64,000 bases of DNA from Pedobacter sp. (lineage in GTDB: Bacteria > Bacteroidota > Bacteroidia > Sphingobacteriales > Sphingobacteriaceae), in contig JAVHXV010000004.1 in the NCBI GenBank assembly GCA_031119475.1, positions 141,847-205,846 of the forward strand, read 5' to 3'. Positions 51,232 through 58,437 of this stretch are shown in pieces; the first letter of the stretch is position 1; the number at the start of each line of letters is the position of its first letter. Under the pieces are notes generated by a model. The model searched no databases. It was not told where the DNA came from and saw nothing but the letters and a program-made list of their open reading frames with translations. The translations under genes and the position numbers were made by a program.

Positions 51232-52569
51232 ATGAAGAATTACCTCATCAAAGGCGCTACATTAATCAATGAAGGTAGGCAGTGGATAGCTGATGTTTGG
51301 GTCAAAGCTGGATTTATTGAGCAGATCGGACAAAATTTAACTGTTACGGATGCAGAAGAAATCGACGCGACAGGTCTGTATCTGCTGCCGGGCATGATCG
51401 ATGACCAAGTACACTTCCGTGAACCTGGACTTACCCACAAGGCCGATATTTTTACGGAAAGCATGGCAGCGGTTGCTGGGGGGATTACTTCTTTTATGGA
51501 AATGCCCAATACCGTGCCCAATACGCTTACGCAATCGTTATTGGCTGATAAATATGCAATCGCCGCCCAGACCTCACTGGCAAATTACTCTTTTTACATG
51601 GGAGCCAGTAATGACAATATAGATGAGGTGCTCAAAACGGACCCAAAAAATGTCTGCGGCATTAAGGTTTTTATGGGCTCTTCTACCGGAAATATGCTGG
51701 TGGACAACGAACATACCCTTGAAAACATTTTTAGCAAAGCACCCATGCTGGTGGCCACACATTGTGAAGATGAACAGACGATACGCGAAAATCTACATCA
51801 ATTTAAGGAGAAATACGGCGAAGAAAACCTGACAATCGACATGCATCCGCTCATCCGTAGTGCGGAAGCCTGTTATAAATCTTCTGCCCTAGCGGTAGAA
51901 CTGGCCAAAAAGCACCAAACCCGACTGCACATCCTGCATATTTCTACAGAAAAAGAAATTTCTCTATTTGATTCTACCATTGCTTTAAAAGACAAAAAAA
52001 TTACTGCCGAAGCCTGCGTCCACCACCTGTGGTTTAATGACCAGGATTATCAGGCCAAAGGAAACTTTATCAAATGGAATCCTGCAGTAAAAACAGCTGC
52101 AGATCAGGCTGGTATTTTAGCGGGTGTATTGGCAGACCATATTGATGTGATTGCAACAGACCATGCACCGCATACGTTGGCAGAAAAAGAATTGCCTTAT
52201 GCGAAAGCTCCCTCTGGGGGGCCATTGGTTCAACATGCCCTTCCTGCCCTGTTGGAAATGCACATCCAGGGAAAAATCTCATTAGAAAAGATTGCTGAAA
52301 AAACTGCGCACAATGTGGCCATTTGTTTTGAAATTGAAAAAAGAGGCTTTATTAGGGAAGGTTACTGGGCTGACCTGGTTTTGGTCGATCTGAAAAACTC
52401 CTTTAAGGTAACGCCATTAAATATTTTTTATAAATGTGGCTGGTCGCCTTTTGATGGAGATACCTTCCAGGCCAGCATTACCCATACTTTCGTTTCTGGA
52501 AATCTGGCCTATCAGCAAGGAAAATTCATGACCAATGAAACTGGTCAGCGCTTACGCTTTGACCGATGA
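51232..52569 (+). CDS. pyrC: Dihydroorotase, probably active
   Basis: A 445-residue class I dihydroorotase of pyrimidine synthesis. The carboxylated lysine is in KVFMGSSTGNML (about 144), the metal histidines in THCEDE and LHIST, and the catalytic Asp in IATDHAPHT (about 308). The first metal motif reads DDQVHFREPG instead of DxHxHFREPG, so one of the two usual histidines is Gln. This is otherwise a complete site, unlike the paralogue at 6.5 kb. The downstream gene overlaps by 4 bp. Confidence 0.88.
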   Translation: MKNYLIKGATLINEGRQWIADVWVKAGFIEQIGQNLTVTDAEEIDATGLYLLPGMIDDQVHFREPGLTHKADIFTESMAAVAGGITSFMEMPNTVPNTLTQSLLADKYAIAAQTSLANYSFYMGASNDNIDEVLKTDPKNVCGIKVFMGSSTGNMLVDNEHTLENIFSKAPMLVATHCEDEQTIRENLHQFKEKYGEENLTIDMHPLIRSAEACYKSSALAVELAKKHQTRLHILHISTEKEISLFDSTIALKDKKITAEACVHHLWFNDQDYQAKGNFIKWNPAVKTAADQAGILAGVLADHIDVIATDHAPHTLAEKELPYAKAPSGGPLVQHALPALLEMHIQGKISLEKIAEKTAHNVAICFEIEKRGFIREGYWADLVLVDLKNSFKVTPLNIFYKCGWSPFDGDTFQASITHTFVSGNLAYQQGKFMTNETGQRLRFDR

Positions 52570-53702
52570 TCAAAAAAAAGCAAATCCGCGGGCCAGTACA
52601 AACTACCTATTGTCTAGGTATCATCGCCATTGCGCTCTTTTTTCTCGGCATGAGCGAAACCTTGACGTTAACGTATTACTCCAACGGGATCTACCCGATC
52701 CTGTCCAAATTTTTGAGATTTATTTTCGGAAATATTCCATTTGCAGTGGGCGACCTGTTCTATTTCCTGCTGATCTTGATTGGATTATGGCAGTTTTTTT
52801 TATTCTTAAAGAAAGGCATTCAACATTTTAGAAAAAAGAAGCCTATTCAGCGTAATGAGTTATTTCGTGTATGCTTAACATTTTTAAATATTATCCTGGT
52901 CTCTTACATCAGTTTTAAGCTGCTGTGGGGATTAAATTATTCGAGACCACTCATTGCCAAGCAATTAAACATTAGTGATGAAAAATACGATGTCAAGTCG
53001 CTAGTCTTGTTGGGAAATTATTTTGTCGACAAGGTTAATGATCTACGGTCAAAAGCAAAACCAGAGCACAAATATAACCTGACTGTCCTTCGGCAAAAAG
53101 CAGTGACGAGCTATCAAAATTTAGCTTTAAAGCATTCTTTTTTTTATTACCAACATACCAGCGTAAAGCCTGTTTCAGCGAATTGGGTGATCAGTAAAAT
53201 TGGTATTGAAGGCTATTACAATCCGCTCTCGGGCGAAGCCAATGTCAACATGCAATTGGTTCCATGGGTTTTGCCCTTTGTAACCTGTCATGAAATCTCG
53301 CATCAATTGGGCGTAGCACGCGAAGATGAGGCCAATCTGGTCGCCTATTTGGTTGGGATCAACAGTGATGACCTGAATTTCCAATATTCGGTCAACTATA
53401 ACATGTTGAGGTACATTATTTTCGAACTGAGATTCAAATCACCAACCGATTATCTCGCCCTGCGCAATCGCTTATCCCCAGCAGTATTGGCCAATTTTAA
53501 GGCAGAAAACGAGTTTTGGAGCCGATATAACGGGAATATGTCCAAATATATGGGGGCTGCATTCGATAAATTCCTAAAAATGAACAACCAAAAAAGAGGC
53601 ATCAAAAGCTATCAAAATATCGTCATCTGGCTCTGGAATTATCACAAATCAGAAATCACTATCAAGAGTCGAGGAGTCCAGAAGACCAATAGTCCAATTT
53701 AA
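52566..53702 (+). CDS. DUF3810 family membrane metalloprotease-like protein
   Basis: A 378-residue protein with N-terminal membrane helices (about 14-35, 57-80 and 100-125) and a soluble domain with HEISHQLGVAREDEAN (about 240-255), an HExxH zinc-protease motif followed by a plausible third ligand Glu. This matches DUF3810, whose role is unknown. Its last residues (about GVQKTNSPI) and TAA stop are encoded in an octad repeat. Overlaps pyrC by 4 bp. Confidence 0.82.
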   Translation: MIKKKQIRGPVQTTYCLGIIAIALFFLGMSETLTLTYYSNGIYPILSKFLRFIFGNIPFAVGDLFYFLLILIGLWQFFLFLKKGIQHFRKKKPIQRNELFRVCLTFLNIILVSYISFKLLWGLNYSRPLIAKQLNISDEKYDVKSLVLLGNYFVDKVNDLRSKAKPEHKYNLTVLRQKAVTSYQNLALKHSFFYYQHTSVKPVSANWVISKIGIEGYYNPLSGEANVNMQLVPWVLPFVTCHEISHQLGVAREDEANLVAYLVGINSDDLNFQYSVNYNMLRYIIFELRFKSPTDYLALRNRLSPAVLANFKAENEFWSRYNGNMSKYMGAAFDKFLKMNNQKRGIKSYQNIVIWLWNYHKSEITIKSRGVQKTNSPI

Positions 53703-53742
53703 CTTCTGGACTGTTGGACTTCTGGACTGTTGGACTCCACTA
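53666..53742. repeat. 8-bp tandem array in inverted orientation around a stop codon
   Basis: GAGTCGAG, GAGTCCAG, AAGACCAA, TAGTCCAA on the left encode the C-terminus of the DUF3810 protein; after TTTAA come CTTCTGGA, CTGTTGGA, CTTCTGGA, CTGTTGGA, CTCCACTA. The left half is largely the reverse complement of the right (19 of 24 bases), so the RNA would form a long hairpin across the stop codon. Confidence 0.85.
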
Positions 53743-53785
53743 GACTATTTTACATCCCCAAGACCCAATCATTGTGCATAAATTG

Positions 53786-53793
53786 TAGCTTTG
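53786..53793 (+). promoter_or_regulatory. Candidate -7 box (TAGCTTTG) of the Hsp70 gene
   Basis: Perfect TAnnTTTG, 8 bp before the ATG at 53801. No convincing -33 element. Confidence 0.5.
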
Positions 53794-53800
53794 CACTGTT

Positions 53801-55660
53801 ATGGCAAAAATATCGATCAACCTGGCAACGGGTTCTCTACAACAGGAAGAAATTATCGTCGGAATTGATCTGGGGACTACCAATAGCCTGGTTGCTTTTA
53901 TCAACCCTGAAAAAAATCCACAGGTCATTAACGATACCGGCAAAGGTCCTTTGGTGCCTTCTGTTGTACACTTTAATGCGCATGGCGATGCCGAAGTAGG
54001 GAATGAGGCCAAAGCATTTTTGACCACCGATCCTGCCAATACGATATTTTCAGTGAAACGACTTTTAGGACGATCTTATAAGGATGTTGCCGATCACCAA
54101 TCTATTTTCAGCTATAAAATTATCGATGATGATACCGATACCTTAGTGAAGATTAAGGCAGGTGAAAAATTTTATACGCCTATTGAACTATCGGCCGAAA
54201 TTCTTAAAGAGTTAAAAAACAGGGCTGAACATGCATTAAAAACTCCGGTCAATCGTGCCGTCATCACAGTGCCTGCTTATTTTAACGACAGTCAGCGACA
54301 AGCTACCCGCGATGCTGGAAAATTAGCTGGACTGGACGTGCTGCGCATCGTAAATGAGCCTACGGCCGCTAGCCTTGCCTATGGGATAGGCCTTGACCCA
54401 ACGCAGCAAAAAACGATTGCCGTATACGATTTAGGTGGTGGAACATTTGATGTGTCGATTTTACAGATCCAAAATGGAATCTTCGAAGTGTTGGCCACAA
54501 ACGGAAACACATTTTTAGGTGGCGACGACTTTGACCGCGCCATTGTTTGGTATTGGATCGAAAAAAATAAGCTCGATATGACTGCCGTAGCTGATGACCA
54601 TGCTTTGATGCAAGCCTTACGCCTACAGGCAGAGGCTGCCAAAAAAGCTTTATCGACACAAAACCTTTACAATGAAAAGTTGGGCGAAATTTGGTGTTCG
54701 CTCGATCGAAATACATTTGAGCAGCTCATTGCCAATAAAGTAGCCGAAACTTTGCAATGCTGCAAGCAGGCATTGATCGATGCCAACCTTACCGTTGAAG
54801 CCATAGATGAGGTAGTCATGGTGGGAGGTTCTACACGTACGCCATACGTGAAGCAAGCCGTCAGCGATTTTTTTTGCAGCAAACCACATGATGATCTTAA
54901 CCCAGATGAAGTCGTGGCACTAGGCGCGGCCATACAGGCTGACATTCTCTCAGGAAACCGCTCTGATATCCTACTCTTAGATGTTACACCACTTTCTTTG
55001 GGCATTGAAACCATGGGTGGACTGATGGACGTGATCATTGCCAGAAATAGTAAGATTCCAACAAAGGCAGGCCGCCAATATACCACCTCTATGGATGGAC
55101 AGGTAAACATGAAGATAGCAGTTTACCAAGGCGAGCGCGACCTGGTCAGTGAAAACCGTAAGCTGGCCGCGTTCGAACTCAAAGGCATTCCGGCCATGCC
55201 AGCAGGTCTGCCCAAAGTAGACATTAACTTTTTGTTAAATGCTGATGGAATTTTAACTGTTCAGGCCATCGAATTGCGGTCGGGCGTTAAACAGGAAATC
55301 GATATTGTTCCAAGTTATGGCCTTAGCGATGAAACAGTAGAAAAAATGTTAATCGATAGCATCGAAAACGCCCAAAGTGATGTAGCACAAAGAATGTTGA
55401 TCGAAGCCAGAAGCGAAGGCGAACAACTGGTCTATACCGCAGAAAGGTTCATCGCTAAAAATGCAACTATTTTAACTCCAGAAGAAACGAAAGACACACA
55501 ATCTTATATCGATTCGCTGAAGGATGCCCTTTCTAAAGGTGAAAAAGATCTAATCTTAAAGAAAGCAGATGAGCTCAATGAATTTACCCGCCCTTTTGCA
55601 GAACGTTTGATGGACATGGCAGTGGGACAGGCCATGAAAGGAAAAAGGATTGACGAATAA
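53801..55660 (+). CDS. Hsp70 family chaperone, HscA-like
   Basis: A 619-residue Hsp70. ATPase signatures are [13 protein letters not shown] (about 21-33), [14 protein letters not shown] (about 208-221) and [13 protein letters not shown] (about 334-346). The first 20 residues before the ATPase domain and shorter substrate-binding and lid regions match HscA, which acts with HscB on IscU during iron-sulfur cluster assembly. No hscB or iscU is adjacent, so DnaK paralogue is an alternative. The canonical DnaK gene is not in the window. Confidence 0.88.
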   Translation: MAKISINLATGSLQQEEIIVGIDLGTTNSLVAFINPEKNPQVINDTGKGPLVPSVVHFNAHGDAEVGNEAKAFLTTDPANTIFSVKRLLGRSYKDVADHQSIFSYKIIDDDTDTLVKIKAGEKFYTPIELSAEILKELKNRAEHALKTPVNRAVITVPAYFNDSQRQATRDAGKLAGLDVLRIVNEPTAASLAYGIGLDPTQQKTIAVYDLGGGTFDVSILQIQNGIFEVLATNGNTFLGGDDFDRAIVWYWIEKNKLDMTAVADDHALMQALRLQAEAAKKALSTQNLYNEKLGEIWCSLDRNTFEQLIANKVAETLQCCKQALIDANLTVEAIDEVVMVGGSTRTPYVKQAVSDFFCSKPHDDLNPDEVVALGAAIQADILSGNRSDILLLDVTPLSLGIETMGGLMDVIIARNSKIPTKAGRQYTTSMDGQVNMKIAVYQGERDLVSENRKLAAFELKGIPAMPAGLPKVDINFLLNADGILTVQAIELRSGVKQEIDIVPSYGLSDETVEKMLIDSIENAQSDVAQRMLIEARSEGEQLVYTAERFIAKNATILTPEETKDTQSYIDSLKDALSKGEKDLILKKADELNEFTRPFAERLMDMAVGQAMKGKRIDE

Positions 55661-55694
55661 CGTCAACGTTACCCGTTAGACGCTAGACGCCAAT
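55654..55694. repeat. Heptad array, CGTTAGA type, containing the hsp70 stop codon (6 units)
   Basis: CGAATAA (ends in the TAA stop), CGTCAA (6 bp), CGTTACC, CGTTAGA, CGCTAGA, CGCCAAT. It runs to just before the stop of the convergent NTF2-like gene. Confidence 0.8.
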
Positions 55695-55705
55695 CTCTAA
55701 AAAAA

Positions 55706-56179
55706 CTAATTTTTGGCAATTACTTTCCTGGCTTTTTCTGAGGGCACAAAAATCTTATAGACTTTTGTAATCCTCCATTCCCCAGCTTTATTTTTTTCGA
55801 TCACCACAAAATTTTGCTGGTCGCCTTCAAATAGTTCATAATGTACGTCAACCCTTGCAATTACGATGGCATCAGACTGTGAGAGCACCGTAGAGTTGAC
55901 CTGACAGTTTTCCTGCTTTACGCCATTGTTCTGCTTCATTAGGGCCAAGATATCTTCGGCATCGTGGTTGACCACTTCTTCATATCGATTGGAGGTAAAT
56001 ACGGCATCTCTGCTCAATACTTCCTTCAGCATCTTATAATCTGTATTCAAATAGCTTTTAACAAAACAGTTCAGTACCGACTGGTGGTCTTTTGTTGGCT
56101 TGTCGACTTTTGGATCTGCATAGGTTTGGGCTGTGATTACAATACCTAGTATCATCATCACCAAGGATTTTAGTTTCAT
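55706..56179 (-). CDS. Secreted NTF2-like protein (SnoaL/lumazine-binding fold)
   Basis: A 157-residue protein with a signal peptide (MKLKSLVMMILGIVITAQTYA, cleavage about residue 21). The rest resembles small NTF2-fold proteins: an initial helical pair (VLNCFVKSYLNTDYKMLKEVLSRDAVF), then a curved sheet ending WRITKVYKI. No catalytic residue recognised. Exported; function unknown. Confidence 0.7.
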   Translation of the reverse strand: MKLKSLVMMILGIVITAQTYADPKVDKPTKDHQSVLNCFVKSYLNTDYKMLKEVLSRDAVFTSNRYEEVVNHDAEDILALMKQNNGVKQENCQVNSTVLSQSDAIVIARVDVHYELFEGDQQNFVVIEKNKAGEWRITKVYKIFVPSEKARKVIAKN

Positions 56180-56308
56180 ACTTTGTGGTTTTTTTATTAA
56201 ATTTCGTTGCTATTTTGAACTTAAAATGTGCTAAAACCACCTTTAATGGCATGTAACTTAAATGTTGTGTGGCGCGGAGGGCGAAGCTAAATGCTTAAAT
56301 TGATGCAT

Positions 56309-56343
56309 AAAAAAAGCAAACTCCAATCCTGGCAGTTTGCTTT
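56309..56343 (-). terminator. Intrinsic terminator after the AraC gene
   Basis: A perfect 10-bp stem (AAAGCAAACT with AGTTTGCTTT), 11-base loop, followed on the minus strand by a T run; 118 bp after the AraC stop codon. Confidence 0.85.
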
Positions 56344-56460
56344 ATTAATTTAACTATTAACTATCCCAACAGTGAAAAACTTGATCAGTTGTGCTGTTGC
56401 TGATAATTCAAATTTAAGGGGCCTTTGTGATTACAGATATGCGGTAATCACCTATTTAGA

Positions 56461-57330
56461 CTAGTTCAATGAACTTTTTCTAAATTTTAAAGGCGTAACA
56501 TGGTAGGTTGTTTTAAACAACCTGATAAATGAACTCGTACATTCAAATCCGATTAGGCTCACAATTTCGTGCAAGGGATAAGCGGTTGTCTGCAGCAAGT
56601 TCTTCGCTCTGGTTAAACGTACCTGCATCAGAAATTGGTAAGGGCTCTGTTGATAGGCCTCTTTAAATGTTCTGAGCAAGTGATTGACCGAGAGACAAGC
56701 TTGGTTGGCAATATCTTCAAGTGTAATTTTTTGATTGTAATTACTGCTGATGAATTCCTTGGCCAGGGTCAGTCTCCTGAGTATTTCCTCCCTGGTTTTG
56801 GTCTTGCTAAAACTAAGCTGATCGATCTTCTCTACATATTCTTTTTGATAGATCTTATAGTAATTCAGTAGGCAATGGTGCATGTATTCGTTGATGAGCA
56901 TTTCATCAACCTGGCCATTATCAATCTTATTCTTTAAATGCAGCACATTGAAACGCATATCGCCCGCGAACGGATAGAGTGATTCCAAGAACAAGGGCGC
57001 TGCCGGTACATTTTTTCCATCCAAAAGCTGTTCAGGACTGTTGCAAAAGTTCTGGTGAAAATCATTTACAAACTTTTGTGAAAATGAAATGGAAAAGGTA
57101 TTGACGGGGGTGATGGACTCGATCCGGCTAGTGAACGAACTTCCCTCGTTAAAAATGGCGAAGGTATCTGGATAGATGCTCAATTTCCGCTTTCCAAGAC
57201 TGCATTCCTCAGAACCTTTAAAAACAAATTTTAAGGTACAAGCGGCATTTTCTTGTGAATACGCAGCCTCACAAGTATTTTCTACTACGATCTTATTCTT
57301 ATTGGATAGTTCTTTTACAAGTTTCATCAC
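56461..57330 (-). CDS. AraC family transcriptional regulator
   Basis: A 289-residue protein with an N-terminal cupin-like sensor domain (about 1-170) and a C-terminal double helix-turn-helix (about 185-287): ITLEDIANQACLSVNHLLRTFKEAYQQSPYQFL and VSLIGFECTSSFIRLFKTTYHVTPLKFRK. Its start and the VOC gene's stop share position 57330. It probably controls a small regulon with the VOC protein; inducer unknown. Confidence 0.92.
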   Translation of the reverse strand: MMKLVKELSNKNKIVVENTCEAAYSQENAACTLKFVFKGSEECSLGKRKLSIYPDTFAIFNEGSSFTSRIESITPVNTFSISFSQKFVNDFHQNFCNSPEQLLDGKNVPAAPLFLESLYPFAGDMRFNVLHLKNKIDNGQVDEMLINEYMHHCLLNYYKIYQKEYVEKIDQLSFSKTKTREEILRRLTLAKEFISSNYNQKITLEDIANQACLSVNHLLRTFKEAYQQSPYQFLMQVRLTRAKNLLQTTAYPLHEIVSLIGFECTSSFIRLFKTTYHVTPLKFRKSSLN

Positions 57331-57686
57331 TAAATTTCGCTATAGGTACGTTCTTCCAATAAGGTATAATCATTTCCAAAAGGATCAGAAAATACCGCAC
57401 ACAAGCCCCTGTCAAAATAGGCAGGCCCTTTTTTAAAACATACTCCCCTTGCCTTCAATCGGCAGTAGTTTTCCAGGCAATCACTTGTCAAGATTACGAT
57501 CTGGCTGGTCTGACGGCGGTTGTGCTGCTCCGATAACAGGATCTCTGTAGCATCATCAGCCTTAATCCGCAGGCACATCTCGTTTTCTTTCAGCATCACG
57601 TCTTCTACAGGCATCCCCAGGCGATCTTCAAAGAAGTTCGCCGCATCTTTTAAGTGCCCAACTCTGACATGGATAATCTGGTTCAT
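57330..57686 (-). CDS. VOC family (glyoxalase-like) protein
   Basis: A 118-residue protein with the beta-alpha-beta-beta-beta layout of glyoxalase/bleomycin-resistance proteins (VRVGHLKDAANFFEDRLG at the start and FSDPFGNDYTLLEER at the end). It could bind a metal-dependent small substrate or drug. Coupled to AraC by overlap. Confidence 0.85.
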   Translation of the reverse strand: MNQIIHVRVGHLKDAANFFEDRLGMPVEDVMLKENEMCLRIKADDATEILLSEQHNRRQTSQIVILTSDCLENYCRLKARGVCFKKGPAYFDRGLCAVFSDPFGNDYTLLEERTYSEI

Positions 57687-57737
57687 TATTCAGGTTAATT
57701 TGTGTATGGTAAAATTAAACTGAAAAAAGTTAGCGAG

Positions 57738-57762
57738 AATCACCCAAAACGGGTGATTTTTT
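57738..57762. terminator. Perfect inverted repeat between response regulator and VOC genes
   Basis: AATCACCC-AAAAC-GGGTGATT, an 8-bp stem. The T run follows it on the plus strand, where no gene reads toward it, so it may be an operator or a terminator of the minus-strand response regulator. Confidence 0.4.
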
Positions 57763-57781
57763 AGATGATATATCAACGATT

Positions 57782-58408
57782 TTAGATAAATCGCTTGGCC
57801 TTTGCGGTTTTAATGGCCTCAGATTTAGAATTTACGTCTAATTTGATGTAGATATTTTTGACGTGGCTGCGTACGGTTTCAGGGTCAATAAACAGTTCTG
57901 CAGCAATTTGGGCCTTGGTCTGGCCATTGGCAATCTTGGTCAGGATTTCCGTTTCCCTTTTGGTGAGCGGAGAATCCAGGTTCTTTTGGAAGGAATGCAT
58001 CACGATTCGAGCAACATTGGTACTCATTGCCCCTCCCCCGGTTCCAACTTCGCGGATGGCTTCTATGATCTTTGCAACATTTGAATTTTTTGTCAGATAG
58101 CCGGCTGCCCCCATGGTTAAGGCTTCAAAGACCAGCTCTGGAGAATCAAAAACTGTTAAAATAATGATATGTGTATTGGGCAAAGCCTTTTTAATAATCG
58201 GCAGCGCCTGAAGACCATTGGTACCTGGCATTTCGATATCCAGCAGGATTACATCTGGTGCATCGATTTCCAATTGTTTCCGTGCCAAGTCAAACGATGA
58301 AAATACATTGACGACCGAAAAATCATCAACTTCAGACAGGAGCGTCTGGTAGCCCATGCTGATGATTTCATCGTCCTCAATTATAACTATTCTCAATGGC
58401 GTTTTCAT
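57782..58408 (-). CDS. NarL/LuxR-type response regulator
   Basis: A 208-residue regulator. Receiver domain (about 6-122): acidic pair EDDE (about 11-14), phosphoacceptor in VILLDIEMPG (Asp about 56), Thr in ILTVFDSPE (about 85) and Lys in GYLTKNS (about 107). A LuxR-type helix-turn-helix follows (about 145-205, TKRETEILTKIANGQTKAQIA). It reads 30 bp after the sensor kinase gene and is its cognate partner. Confidence 0.93.
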   Translation of the reverse strand: MKTPLRIVIIEDDEIISMGYQTLLSEVDDFSVVNVFSSFDLARKQLEIDAPDVILLDIEMPGTNGLQALPIIKKALPNTHIIILTVFDSPELVFEALTMGAAGYLTKNSNVAKIIEAIREVGTGGGAMSTNVARIVMHSFQKNLDSPLTKRETEILTKIANGQTKAQIAAELFIDPETVRSHVKNIYIKLDVNSKSEAIKTAKAKRFI

Positions 58409-58437
58409 AAGGCATTTTTATTTAGATGCAGGTTTGA

